64,000 nucleotides of DNA, from the NCBI GenBank assembly GCA_964035545.1, contig OZ037765.1, forward strand, positions 27,354,504-27,418,503. Direction: 5' to 3'. The notes under the pieces are model-generated. The model saw only the letters and a list, made by a program, of their open reading frames with translations, had not been told where the DNA came from and made no database searches. Position numbers and translations under genes: made by a program. Below, piece by piece: positions 18,836-31,956 of this stretch. Within the stretch, counting starts at the first letter, position 1. Each line of letters begins with the position of its first letter. The stretch is from Bugula neritina. Taxonomy: Eukaryota; Bryozoa; Gymnolaemata; Cheilostomatida; Bugulidae.

Positions 18836-21480
18836 CTACAACATAAGTTAAAACTAGTTAAAGTGATATGAACATAACTATGGTAATTTCTTTTGCACGA
18901 AATCCTCTATTTTTCTTATTCTTTTTCTTACATAAATAGAAGCATTGTTATAACTATAAATAATTAAATATAACTATCACTCACACTAACACATAAATGT
19001 GAGTGTAGTTCTAATTGCGTTATATACAGTATTTATTGGTATATAGCATGAACACTAAGTTTAATTCAATATTAATTATAAATAAAACATCCAAAAGGAG
19101 CAGGTAAGCTTTAGAAAACCAGCTTGAGTCTAATACTGAGAGCAATATTTGTAATACTATGAATATAGGACTACAAGTGAGTATAACTAGTAACTATAAG
19201 CAGTAAATACTGGTTACACCTACTGCTTTTTACTTTATGGTTTTGAACTTTCATACTCATACTCATAGTAAGAGCTACTACCCTCTATCCTCGTTCTAGT
19301 TCTACTCTCACTATGTCTACTAGCACTAGTCTACTACATTTACTATTACCACTACTATAATTATTAGTATTATTATAAGCATCACTATTATTATTGCCAT
19401 CCATAATACTATATTCATGATTTTTAGTAAATATTAGTATTACTAAACATATTATTAGTATTAGTATAGCTATTAAAAATTTTGGTATTAGTATTTTACT
19501 ATGACTATCTACTTATTATTAAAGAAATGCTACTAACTCTAAAAGTAAGTAGAATTAGTAATCATTAGCAATACTGATAGATTGATAGTATTAAAGTAGA
19601 GTAGTAACTGTCAGTAGTCTGTCACTGTGGAGTCTAAAATAATAGTTACCACCAGTACTACTATAAGTATCCCTACTGCTACTAGTGCTAGTAGTAGTAT
19701 TGCTGCTACTAATACTAGTAATAGTATCAGTAGTACTGTAAAACTAAATAAGTACTAGCATTACTATTACTACTAGTAATAGTATAGTAATACTTATAGT
19801 TATACTGTCACTATGAGTATGAGTAGTTAATCTAAAAGTAAAACTTAAACTTATAGTTACTGTTAGACTTGGTACCTGAACTTCAACATTGTCTTACTAC
19901 TAGTGCTAGTATTCCTTTGACTATCACCATCACTATAAAATTACGTATAAATATAACACTCACACTGAGTTTCAGTCTGACACTGAGAGACTCAGACTGA
20001 CTATGATACCACGGTATCATTATGACTATCACTATAAAATTGAGCATGAGTATGAGTATAACAATACTGACATTCAGTATAAAATATATGAATGTCAGTA
20101 CAACTATCAGCATCAGTATCACTATGAGTATCAGTATGACTAACTCAGTCAGATTTACATTTAGTTTTACTCACTATGGGTACTGCTATGACTATCACTA
20201 TAACTATGACTGTCAATGTATGAATATATGTATCAGTATTAGTATGAGTCTCAGAGTATGACGCTCACGCTGTATTTTTATTTTATCATCGTTTAACTAC
20301 TACTAGAACTCTAAAAGTAATTCACTTAGTTGTACAGTTGTACTATAACTATAAGTATAACTATTCTATAAGACTAAGTACAACTAAAAATAACTATAAT
20401 GCTTATAGTTATAGACTATAGACATAGTTATAGTTATACACTTATACACTGTATGACTATAACTATAGTCTATAAGTATTATATTTACTTTATAGAATAG
20501 TTATAAAGTTATACAGTTATACTTATAGTATCTGGGATGAAACCGTTATAGTATTAGTTTTATACTAATACTATTCAATTTCAGTATTTATTAATTGTTA
20601 ATTCTCACCTATTCTCCGCTTTGTCCTGTTCGGTAGCGGAATTTATTAATAGTTTTTACTTATTTTTACACTAATACTTCATTCATTACTTACTCATACC
20701 CATAAATATAATGATACTCATACTGTTCACACTGACGTGACAGTGACACTTAACAGACTGAAACAGTGTGAGTGTCACAGTTAGTGCTAGTAGAGTAGTA
20801 GTAGTATAAGTATTACCGTTACGGAGTTAGTCTCTTACTCTTACTGAATTATTTACTTTTAGTTTTAGTGTTACACTTGCATTCAACTTACAGTTAGTGT
20901 TACTGTTGGTGTTACACTAAATGACTAATACTAATACTAATAGTAATAGTAATAACATAAGTTATAAATAAGTAATCGCACTTCAACTTAAAGTTTATAT
21001 ATAACTATAACTTATAACTATAAGTTTAGAAGCAATTTTAGAAATTATTATTTTAAAACTCCATAGTACTAAGACCTAAGTACATCATCGTCAGCTACAA
21101 CATCAATCAATTAAAAATAATCATAATGAGTAAGTGTAATGACGGGTGTCAATACAAAAGTATTCCAATACGATTACGATAACTACAAATTCGTACGTGA
21201 TTTACTCACTTGGCTCTAAAATCTGAAACGTTCCATTGCGCATTTCAGTTGCTGAGCACTTGAGTAGCATATTTGTCAAACTTATTGATGCTGAATGTAC
21301 TACAACAAGGATTTTTATGGACCGCAGGCTGATGAAAGTTTATCATTTTTGTGTAATCAAGCTTTGTTTGTTTTTATAATTTGTTTTATAAAATAATTTT
21401 AAAATTTAAAATAAAATTGATGTATACAAAGATAATTATGTTTAAAAGAAATTGATTGTTTGCGGCTAGATTAAATCTTC
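18836..21480. repeat. Head-to-head interval with ACT/AGT hexamer array
   Basis: This lies upstream of the RSBN1-type gene. From ~19140 to ~20960 it consists of degenerate six-base units starting ACT or AGT, in several flavours: AGTATT/ACTATT (19360-19480), AGTATC/ACTATG/AGTATG (20035-20260), ACTATA/AGTATA (20340-20530) and AGTGTG/ACAGTG-like (20740-20800). A short fragment recurs at 21760-21920. Open frames inside it give Ser/Ile/Thr/Met strings and are repeat artefacts. From 20960 to 21480 the DNA is ordinary AT-rich intergenic sequence. Confidence 0.7.
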
Positions 21481-22672
21481 TACATGTTACCTCTGTTATT
21501 TTTGCGTGGTGCCACGGAAATTGTCGAAGCCACCATTTTTTGGACAATTCTGATTAAAATCGATTGTCGAAGTCAGATTGGGACCTTTTTCAACTTTGGT
21601 TTTGTGAAACCTATTGTGATATGCTGGATTTTTTCTAAATTGTTATGAAAATAGTCTTTGAAACCTTTTGTGAGTTATTTATATTTTAATATTAATAATG
21701 TTTTCATGAATTAACTTTCAAGAAGCAAAAATATAACCAGTAACTGAGTAAGACGTAAGTGTAACCACTACCACTCTACCAGTATCAGGATCAGTATGAG
21801 TATCAGTACGGGTACCAGAGTCTTGAAGTCAGTCTGACTCTGAGAGTGAGTCACTCAGTCAGAATCGGTGCATGTGATGGTGATCACTATGGCTATTGCT
21901 ATTAGTATTAGTATCACAATAGAATAGGAATCAGTTTATTCAGATTTAACATTGAAAAAGCGAAGTAAATTAAAATACTTGAACTTTACTTGAACATATC
22001 ATCTTGGTTAAAGTTAAGAAAGCTTTTAGTTTTACTTGAATTGTTGAAAAAATATTAATTAGAATTGAATAGTTGACAAAAGTCGTCAAGCCCATTATCA
22101 CAATTATAGGGCTAGGCTCAGGCTGTACTCGAATCCAAGAAAAATTGTAGAGAACATTGCCAAGTCCAATGACAACAGAATTTCAACTTAATTCCAGTTT
22201 ATTGCTGATTTTTTTCATTTAAAAATATAATTATAATTTAAAATATTTACTTTTTATGTAAGGTTTTACTTTTTGCATATCTGTAATTTATAATGATAAT
22301 CCTAATCACTATCAGTCGGTGTCTCGATCAAGTATAATACTAACAGTAATAACTAATATCATAATATGTTTCCATAAATATTTTTGTAAGCACTTCATGT
22401 TCAATATATAGATAATCATAATAGATATTGTTGTTCGCAGAATCAAAATTAGTGAAGCATTTGTATTCTAATTCTATTAACATACCCATGTTATGAAGAA
22501 AATATATTCATATTAACAAGTTGATAGAATAATTTCTTCAGAATTTAAATTAGCAATTTTCTATATTGATTTTTTGTGCAACGAGATGCGTTTGTTATTT
22601 TTATGCGCATTAGTTCTTTGTTTAGTAATCTATATCTTGCAACTAACTTATAATGTTGTGTTATTGTTACAG
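21481..22672 (+). promoter_or_regulatory. Possible promoter/5' flank of the RS-domain gene
   Basis: CpG-containing sequence at 21490-21560 (GCGTGGTGCCACGG, then GAAGCCACCATTTTTTGG, whose complement resembles a YY1-type AAAATGGTGGC element) interrupts AT-rich DNA about 1.1 kb before the first coding exon. A transcription start near here, with a 5' UTR intron running to the acceptor at 22671-22672, would explain it. There is no direct evidence of a start site. A small hexamer-array fragment sits at 21760-21920. The rest shows nothing distinct. Confidence 0.25.
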
Positions 22673-22697
22673 AGCTTCTGGTTATTGTATTATTGAT

Positions 22698-25600
22698 ATG
22701 ATCAAGTCAGTGATTGTAGTTCCCTCTGCAAGTAGTGGCAAGGTAAGTAAACTCATGTGTTGAGTATAAATTGTTCTGTGTAATTAACATGTTTTCATAA
22801 TCGCAATGTTATCATTACTATTAAGTAATATTGTTAGTGATTTACTAAAATATGTATTTTAGCGAAGTGCCACGGCTGGAAATGATGCAAAAACTTCTAA
22901 GTCTGAACAGTCTCGAGAAAAATGTATGTGTCATTGAGTACTCTTAATAATGTAGTACTTGTTTAGTTTAATTTTGATACATCATTTTAATTTTGAACGT
23001 AACTAATTATGTAAGCATTGAATTTAACTTGTTTATCTTTGATGCAATTGACTTTAATGTTTGATAGTATGATCACCCAACGCCCATACAGTCAGTCTGA
23101 ATTTTGAATAATGGACAATATGACTGAAGGGCAGTTGTGTGATCTACTTTGATATTGTGCCCTTATAGTGGTTGTCATTCATTGCCTATGTATTACTTCT
23201 CTCTAGCACAGGACATCCTGGAACTCCTCCCACTGCAATAATCCTGCAGTGAAGTAATGTGATTATATAAGGTTTTAATGTTGTTCTTACATATATAATG
23301 ATTGATTCAAATTCAGTTAACTCTACAACACTTGAATACTGCTACTAATTCCCTGTTTGCTTTTACCTTGTCTTTAGAAAGCAATGCAGTCAGTATCCAC
23401 AGTTTTAATAATGAAAGTAAAACCAAAACGACATATATTTCTTACTATTTCTTAATTTCTGCAGCTAGCTGGTGATTCCAAATTGGAAAAAAAATTTCTG
23501 CTTTAAACTTGTTACCAAAGGTACTATGTGAAGTAGATAAGTTCATTCACCCCTTTTAATAAACTATTGTTTAGTATAGCTGCTTCCTAATTCAGTTATT
23601 CTTACCTGCATGCACACTTACTGTTTGTTACTGCTAATGTCTGTTGCTTGTATGGTTGTTGCATCACACCTAGCAATTATCTTCAATTTCCTTCATTCCG
23701 CCAAAAAGTACAAGTTTTTCTCCAGTTTAAGGTGTTTGGAGAAAATGTCAGGAATTATCAACTTCACCTAGTAGCAATCTGAACTGCATTGTTTTCTTTG
23801 CTCGTTTGCGGTAGTTTGGCTAAAGCTTCCTCAGTCAGGGTTTCTAGATTAGATGTTAATAAAGCACTTACTTTCCTATCATTAGATTTACTGACTGTTC
23901 ACTGCTCACTGAATATTATGGAATTTGAACATTGTTATGATTTGATGATTTGTTAGCTTACTTGTTGATATGATTTTATACATAACATACAGTAGAGCTA
24001 TCCTCAATAGCTCTATATTTTGTTATGGAAATATGTTTTTCAATGTTATAAATCCTAAATAATTAAATTTTGTACTGCTCACCTGCTGAAGCCACTAAGT
24101 AATATAATGGTGAAATAATGTTTCAACATGTACAATTGAGGGTTCAGATTTTACCTTGTTTTATCATAACCGAACTGATCAACTAAAACATAATGTTTCG
24201 TTTTTGACAGATCCGTGGTGAGTTTCTCACAACAAGGTTATTGCTAGTTTACCCAAAACTTATTGTTTGCTATAAATTTTCATGTTTCAACTGCCTGCTT
24301 AACAAATTAACCTGTGTGATTGTTCTCTGTCTATGGCCTCTAGTGCACCATGCTAGTGAGGGTACTAGATGCCTGCAATCATGTATCACTTACCCACTAA
24401 ATATGCTTCAACTGGTTTATACACAAAGGAAGCAATATGTGTGTGAATTTGCTATTGGCTGCTACTATCTCGTGCAGATTTCAATGTTAAAAAATTATCT
24501 ATTGGCAAAATCAAAAAGTATATTGTAAAAAAATTATTAATTTTCTGTTTATTGATTTGGGAAATTTCAGTGTGCAAGTTAATGTTTTAATAAACGGCTG
24601 TACTAAAAATTCTCCTGTAAAGGTGTTGACTTTCTGAGGTGCTTTTATGAATTACCAGCTTCTTGGCATGTGCAATGGTCTTGCTGGAATGCATTGACAA
24701 GCTGTTTATGTATTACATCCATGTTTTGCTTAACATGTTCCCTCCCTACAATTAATTTATTCACCACAAAGTAGCAAGGTTTTGTAGATGAGCAAATTTA
24801 TTTTTGAAAGAACTCATTCCACATGTTATTAATATGTTGTGGTACTATGTAATATTAAGAGTACTTGGTATTTTTATTTTAATTTCTTGCTGGCATAAAG
24901 ATTGTTTTATTACATTCTGAATATGATTTTTCTCTTAAGAGATAATGACTATTATTGAATTCTACCTCACCTTGAATTCACTCTATCTCCTTATTTTATT
25001 AGCATCATTTGCAATATCAACACACTGCATTGGTGCTGAAATGTGTTTGGTGGGTATGTCATATCTCTAATACAGGTAATAGTCTTCTTGGTGTGTGGTC
25101 TTTACAGTTTATGGCATCAATTTACACACAACTTACCAGATATTTTGTCTTGCTGTACAGTTAACTAGTGTTATGTTTATATTTAGACATTGTCTTTGTA
25201 CAACTATCATTAGTTTGCAAATTCTGAAATTATCCTTTTTTCAGTTTTTGTGTCGTCATCTTTAATCCTTTGCACATTCACATTGTTTCTTTTCTTAAAC
25301 CAGCATTGTAACTATATACTGCTATCATTCTAGCACCCCTTGGTAGTGGGTTGTTAACTCCATCATAGCATGGTAACTTCACCAAATTTTATTGTTGACC
25401 TGCTATTATCCGAATTTGGAAATTAATGGTCAAGTCAGCAACTTCCAAGCTTTGCAAATATTGCCATTCCTGATTATTTGTAATTTTAGTGTAGTTAGTG
25501 TCTCTGTTAATTTTGGTGAATTCCAAATGGGTTTTGCTTTCTTAAAAATGATGCTTTTGTGTATAATATTGTTGGTCACTGCACGAGAACTGCTTACAGC

Positions 25601-28600
25601 TTTCACCACTAGTTGAAGCCATAAAAGTTGGTTCTATCACCACCTGAAATTATGCAGCTTACTGTAATAATTCACTATTTGGTCGTGGCAGCTGCATGTG
25701 CAGACCAGTGTGCCTGTTTTTGTCCATCAAATTAGCTTCTAACTCTATTCAAATGCAACAATTGCATTATGTTATATAACAGTAATGTGACTTTTGGTTA
25801 GGTTTCTATACTGGCATATAGCAATGGAATGTTTTCTTTTTTGTAATTTAAAAGTAATACTGCATAATGTATTCCATACATTTGTGTATTGTTATTTCTA
25901 TCAGTAACATTTTTACTCAAGGTTATGGCTGCAGAACTATAGGTAAAAGTATAGGATACTGCCTTGCTATATTTCGCATACTTATATCATGCTATGTGGT
26001 GTTTGCCAAAAGCTAGCTGGTTTAACCTCCGGCTAGACATGACAACTGGCTCTTTCATCTAAGTTATACTTAATTGTGGTGCTTGGACTCTTTCTTTTAT
26101 TATAGATTACCAAGTGATGCACAACATGTAACTTCTAACCTCCATCCATCAAACATAGATAGTACTTAATACTCCCTTTAGTAGCTGTGATTTATTACTC
26201 CCACTGTTCAGTTTTTTTTTTATTTTGTTAAGCACTGTAGTCTCTCAAATTTCTTTACTAACCATTACTCTTTGTGTGTTGAAGCATGGCTTTTGTTTGG
26301 GTAATATCTGCTATTTAGTATAGCAGTTGTGCAGGACAAGTGTAAGAGTTGTCCTGTCAACACGGCAACCTCATCTGCAAAGAAACTCTCTTATCTTAGT
26401 ACATAACTCTCAAGCTTTGCAAAATTTTAAGAATTTTGTGAAACTGCACCTCCCATTTTATTACGTTGTCCTACACCTGTCGGTGTGTTCACTGGATGTT
26501 TCACTGTTTATTGGCTTTGGTTCGCTTATTTCTCACTTTGCAGGCTCACGAAGATGACAGTCTGGTAATGTTAGAAACATTTCAGTTCATCTTCTATGGA
26601 CAACTGGTTTGTGATTGGTTCTAGATTCAACCTCATTTACGAGTAAATATATTTGTTCATGTATTGTTTTTTCTTTTAGGCGTGGACAAGACTGTCAGTT
26701 CAAGGTCTGGTGGTTCCAGTAGCGCCACGCAATGTAAATCTAGTTTACCAGTGAAGGTAGGCTTATATCTATCTAAGAAAATGTCTGATTCTAATATCTG
26801 TTATTTGATGCTCTGGCCTATGACAAATAATTATACAAAACAACATTGTTTTGTAGGTTGATGATCGAAAAAAATTAGATAACAAAAATTTAGAAGAAGC
26901 TTCTGCTAGGTAAGCAAAATGCCTTGTGACCTATACATAGTGCAGGATGAAATGTTTGTGTAAAGAGTACTCCTTGGTCAAATCTACTCAGCACTTACTA
27001 TTTTATCCAACTTATCCTTGTTGAACATTGCATGCATCCATGTGAGTGTAGCCATCCGTTAATTTCATGATATTTTACACTGCTGTTGATATGTTTTTTT
27101 AGCCATTTCATATTCTGAGTAAGTACTTATTGGGATATTTATACAAGTCTACTGCATTGGTGTAGTTGAAAGCATTCTAGTTTGACAATAACAAATGTTT
27201 TTTAAATAATATTTTGTGCTTGTACTAGTACTATCCGTTTGACTGATCAGTACCTTTAAACTGTAATTACCTTTTTCTTTGTAATAATTGATTTCAAATA
27301 CACTTGCTTTGTTAGAAATGAGATTACTTGTTGGTCATAAGTGTACTCTCCATAATATTGAATCCCTATTGTATTTCCACCTGAAAATCCATTCTAATAA
27401 TACCATGAGTCTTTGGTCAGTAGTATCTAACATTGCAACTTATCGTTTTAGCTGCCCTGTGATCAGTATAGATGGGAAGACTAAACTTGACTGGCCAGTT
27501 ATTGCTGTCAAACAAACCAGCACCTTGCCGCCTCTGTCTTTCAGCTGCAACCCATCATTTTATCACCACAGTTTGAGTCTGAGCAAAGAAGATGAACGAC
27601 ACCGAACTGATCTGTTTATCATCAGTGATATTCTTGATGAGATTATAGATGTATTGGAGTATTCACCAAAGCCTAAGCATATGAAACATAAGTCAAAATC
27701 CAAGTCGAAGAAGAAAAAACATAAAGAAAAGCAAGATGCTGCTACTAAACAAAATGCTGCCGAAAGCACTGTGGGTACTAAAAATGTACAAGCCCAAAGT
27801 TCTAAATTGAAAAAGAAAAAGTCAAAGAAAAAGCAAAAGACTCCAAAAAGTACAAGACAAACTTCTCAAGAGGTTGACTTGCAACAAACTGCCCCAGTTA
27901 TTGAAGTAGAGCCTACCAAGTCTATTGGAACACCTGAAGTGAATAAAAGTTTGTCCCCTGCAAATGGTGAAAGTTTAAAAGTTGAAAAGCGAGTAAAAAG
28001 ATTAAAGCGTCTCAAGAAGAAGGTATTGTCATCTACAACAGATGAAGCTCTAGCTCCATCCCCTGTCAAGAAAGCGAAGCCTGCTGTTCCTGCCACAAAA
28101 GATAGTGGTGATTCGAATCAGCAAAGAATAACAATCGCTTTCAATCAGCCCAGTGGAAAGTTGTCAACCACCAAGTCAAAATGGGATACTAGTAGCGATG
28201 AAGAAGGTCCTAGTAGAAAGGGTGCAATATCCTACAGATTCTCAGAGGAATCCGAAAATGAAAACCCTGTTAAACCAGATTCTGCCAAGACTAACTCCAC
28301 CGGATCTAAAGGATTGCCTTTTGGAAAGATGCAACCAGGTGGCATGCTTAAAACAATTGAGATAAACAATCCTTTACCTGATTTGAAGCCATCAGTCCCA
28401 ATCGCCCACCCTAACCCAGGGCCTGACACTAGAGCAACAAAGTCACGTTCTCGATCCCGTACACGATCCCGAAGTAGGAGTCGAACACGTAGCCGTAGTT
28501 ATTCGTATTCCTCAGATGATAGTTACTACCGGAGTAGGAAAGGGAGAAAGCGTGGCAGGCGTCACAGAAGGTCATATAGCCGGTCGTATTCTCGAAGTAG

Positions 28601-31177
28601 AAGTCGGTCCTACTCCTCATCTCGCTCTAGGTCTCGCTCTTACTCAAGGTCATACAGTAGATCAACTTCACGAAGTCGTAGTCGTTACAGATCTTATTCT
28701 CGCAGCAGTTATTCAACCTATTCATCTGCTTCTTACAGTTCAAGATCTAGGTCACGTTCCCCTAGGTACACTAGGGCTGTTCAACCCAAGTATAACAACA
28801 CTCGTGCTTATAAACTCGGTAAAAGGAAAAAGTTCAATAAGAAAAAGAATCAGTATAAGAATCAGCAGAATCAGCAAGCTCACCAGAATCCCAACATCCA
28901 AAAGCAGTTGGAAACTGGGAGAGCCAAGGCAGAAGAAACAGTTATGAGGTTAAAGAAACAAAAAGAAGAGCAGCAAGATTTGCAGAAGCGTGCCATGGCG
29001 TCCATTGCAGCTGCAGCATCTTCTGCTGGAATACCTCTGCCAAAGTCAACGGCTCAGCCTACTACTCCCTCAACTGTGGTTTCAACAGCTAGCCCTAATG
29101 CAACCACAACAGGCAAGTTACGGTTAACATTTACAGTATGGAAAAGTTTGTTTCAGCAAATTTGCTTAGTAGCCACGTACAAGCGCCATTTTCTTCACTG
29201 TAGTCCTTGGCCTGAAATTGGTAAAATTTTGCTGTCCCAGTTGATGTTATTTCCTTGGTGTTTTCTTGTGACTGTATTTTGTTGAAAGGTTTTTTAGAAT
29301 AAATTTTCCAATATTTACTTTAATAGGTAAGTTTAAAGGAGTGCCCCTCACATGCTCTGCTATATTAGCATCCGTAACACTAATCTAGACTGATTTAAAT
29401 GTATGTTTATTCTTGTCCTATACTGCTCTAAACAGGAGAGCAACGGATGTTCGGTTGGGTACCATCTTACACAAACTTCTAGTACCGCTTTTAGTTACTC
29501 TTTTTATGTTGTTTTATCTCTTAACATTGATTATTAATCCTGCTTTCACGCATGGCTGCCATGTTGCCGCAACACATTTCATTTCAGGTTTTGCTGCCGA
29601 GCAGCTCAATGCAGGTATATTTTTGCCTTAATTTCCTTACTATTGATCTTACAACTAATATGCTAGTTAATGTTGCATGCTGTTTATGTAGGTTAGACAG
29701 TTTTAGCAACAGACAACATATGCAATGAAACTATCCTTGGTGTTCAGCTACAGGTTGATTATGGTTGTTGTATATTTACACAGAAGTAACAGATTCCAAT
29801 GGTGTTGTGAATGGAGGGTCCAACGATCTTATTGGTAGTTTTGAAGCAGCTAGTCAACTTGCATCTGCTCCTGCTTTTATTCCTCGGCCTTTCCAAAAAG
29901 GAGAGTTTATAGGTTTGTTTTATCAATAAAGATATTTATAGAGTAAATGAAGATATTGCGTTGCTGAAGTGCAACTCTTGGCTATGCCTCATTTTTGTCA
30001 ATGCTAAGCTTGACTTATTTTAGGTCCAGTCCGACCTGGGATGGATAGTGATATTCCACTCCCAGAAGGTGCACCTACCAGAAACTTCTCCCAGGACAAT
30101 CAACAGAAGGAAAAGGAACCTGAGCCCATGGCAGCTCCAGATGAAACGGATGAGACCTATAAAAATTTACAAGAACAAGCAATGCAACATGTGCATGGAA
30201 CAACTACTAGTCCCACCACTGAGCAGCTTCAACAACAGTTGGCTGTAACTCATTACGCTATGCCAGTGAGTCCTCTCATCTTAAATTTCAGCATTCTTGT
30301 TTGGTTTTGTTCAGTCAATAAAGATTTAAGTAACGTTTTCATACTTAGTTTTAAAAAAGTGATAGGCAAATTTGAGAATTTCTGATTCGTAATAATAATG
30401 GAAATGTTATCTTATTTTCCAATGCCCCTGCCGAATTTTAAATATTTATTTAAAATAATTTTCATCATTCTTTAACAGGATGGCACAACATTTATTGATC
30501 CTGCAACTGGACAAGCAATACAGCTGGCACCAGCTTTTCCTGGAGCACAAGCCATACATCCTCACCAGCTGATGCTAGCTCACACTCAGCAACTACAGCT
30601 CCAGCATACCCAGTCACCAGTTACACCTGATGGAGATCAGGTTGAAGCGGCCAGTGATGGAAAGCCTGCTCCTCATGAAGCTGTGATTAAATCATATGCT
30701 CATCAGATATTTATGTCGCAGCAGAAGGCACTAGTATCTCAGTCACAGCCAACATTCACTGTAGCCTCATCAGCGTCTTCTCTACCTCAGCCTGCAATAC
30801 CTTTACAATCTGCACCGGTTATGGTATCAGGGGCACAAGCAGCTCAGCTTCAACTCCAGGCACAAGTACAACAACTCCAGCAGGCGCAGGCAGCACAAGC
30901 TCAAGCTCAAGTTGCAGCGCAAATGCAAGCCATACAGGCACAGCACATGCAGCAGTTACAGTTGGCTAGTTTGGGTCTGGCTGCTCCGCAGACATTAGCA
31001 GTTCAGCCTCATCTGCAGCAGGTTTTGGCCCAACAACAGTTGATGCAAGCTCAAGCAGCGCAAGGGCTGGCTGCATCACAACTCATTCAGTTGCCCAATG
31101 GACAGGTGGTAGTTGCTGCCAATCCAGCTGCTGTAGCAGCCCATCCCATGATGCTTCGATACTCTCGTCCCCTATAA
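22698..31177 (+). CDS. RS-domain (Arg/Ser-rich) nuclear protein with Gln/Ala-rich C-terminus, probably RNA processing
   Basis: Nine coding exons: 22698-22742, 22863-22923, 26680-26756, 26857-26909, 27452-29112, 29588-29614, 29784-29912, 30024-30265, 30479-31177. Phases agree throughout (2994 nt, ~997 aa). In order: a short Ser/Lys-rich N-terminus; a segment with ISDILDEIIDVLEYSPK before a Lys-rich basic block (KHKSKSKSKKKKHKEK); acidic/Ser linkers; a long RS/SY-repeat domain at residues ~409-520; an Asn/Gln/Lys-rich stretch; a helical segment (ETVMRLKKQKEEQQDLQKRA); then GTTFIDPATGQAIQLAP and a Gln/Ala-rich tail of ~200 residues. RS domains drive nuclear-speckle localisation and splicing-factor contacts. 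There is no RRM, zinc finger or G-patch, so it is not a classical SRSF; I cannot name the orthologue. Intron 5 uses a GC donor (29113). The 3.76-kb intron 2 holds a candidate stop-containing micro-exon at 26544-26564. The start of exon 5 (27452) is the least certain boundary. Confidence 0.8.
26544..26564 (+). other. Candidate 21-nt cassette (poison) micro-exon in RS-domain gene intron 2
   Basis: A pyrimidine-rich CTCACTTTGCAG acceptor precedes the 21 bases GCTCACGAAGATGACAGTCTG (given here in part: GCTCACGAAGATGAC), followed by a GTAATG donor. It contains a GAAGATGAC purine-rich enhancer-like core. Inserted between exons 2 and 3 in phase 1 it reads ..C-S-R-R-stop. Inclusion would therefore truncate the protein and expose the mRNA to nonsense-mediated decay. 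Whether it is ever spliced in is unknown; it may be chance. Confidence 0.3.
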
Positions 31178-31956
31178 CTAAGGGTGTTTTCGCTATAACT
31201 AAGGGTATTTTTATAAACTGTTTTGTTGAGCTGTGTTTGACCTTGTAAATTTTATTCAATATTATTCTACTAATCTTTAGTTGTTGACTTATATGGCGGC
31301 TGACCACCAAGTACATGTGTGCAAACTTGTTGATGTATCATAAGCTATGGATGTTTCACTTTATATAGCAGCTTCCTGTTATTTTTTTCATGGCGTAAAA
31401 CAAATTACAGCTTGTATTTTTTATTAAATGGGTTTTCAAATAACTCAATGTGATACTTGATCTAGTTGTAGTTTAGGCATATGTATGTCATTTATCTGCA
31501 ATAATTATAATAACGGAAATTTTATTAAAAATATAAGTTTATTATTTTCAAGACTTACATACATCTTTTTTAAACGCCCAAAAAGTTGCTCATATGTAAT
31601 TAAATTAATTCAGCTATACATCAAAGAAAAAATTCCAAGAAAAGAGTCAAAATAATTATTACATCAGCTGGTTTGGTGAATCTTCATTGGCTAACAGAAT
31701 TTTCTATAATAAATTACATTAAATAGTTTAAAGGCTAAAAGTTGGGTAATGTTTTTAAAATTATGGGGTTATTTATACCTTTGTATAGTATCAAGTAGAT
31801 GCTTGTACTACCTATGATGATCACAGCAGCTTACAGATGCAAGGAAATATCAAGCACTAATATCAGAGATTTTCATGATGCATTCAACTGGACAAACCAA
31901 AGAAAAATAGATAATATTCACTTGTGTAATAAGACAGGTATTTCGAAGCACAACTT
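31178..31956. other. Convergent 3' flank between RS-domain and AdipoR genes
   Basis: These 779 bp separate two facing stop codons. A 21-bp near-tandem duplication (CTATAACTAAGGGT at 31172-31185 and 31193-31206) straddles the RS-gene stop. ATTAAA occurs on plus near 31424; TTTATT (minus AATAAA) near 31533. No other feature seen. Confidence 0.5.

Noticed and set aside
24241-24528. 95-codon ORF inside RS-gene intron 2
   Set aside because: Leu/Cys/Tyr-rich AT-type translation without splice sites; also lies within a clear intron.
27288-27451. 5' end of the long RS frame
   Set aside because: Precedes a TTTTAG acceptor; the phase matches the upstream exon only if the exon begins at 27452.
29113-29285. 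Continuation of the large RS-protein frame past 29112
   Set aside because: Hydrophobic, unrelated sequence after a GC donor; downstream exons join in phase at 29588. Treated as intron, though a retained form is possible.
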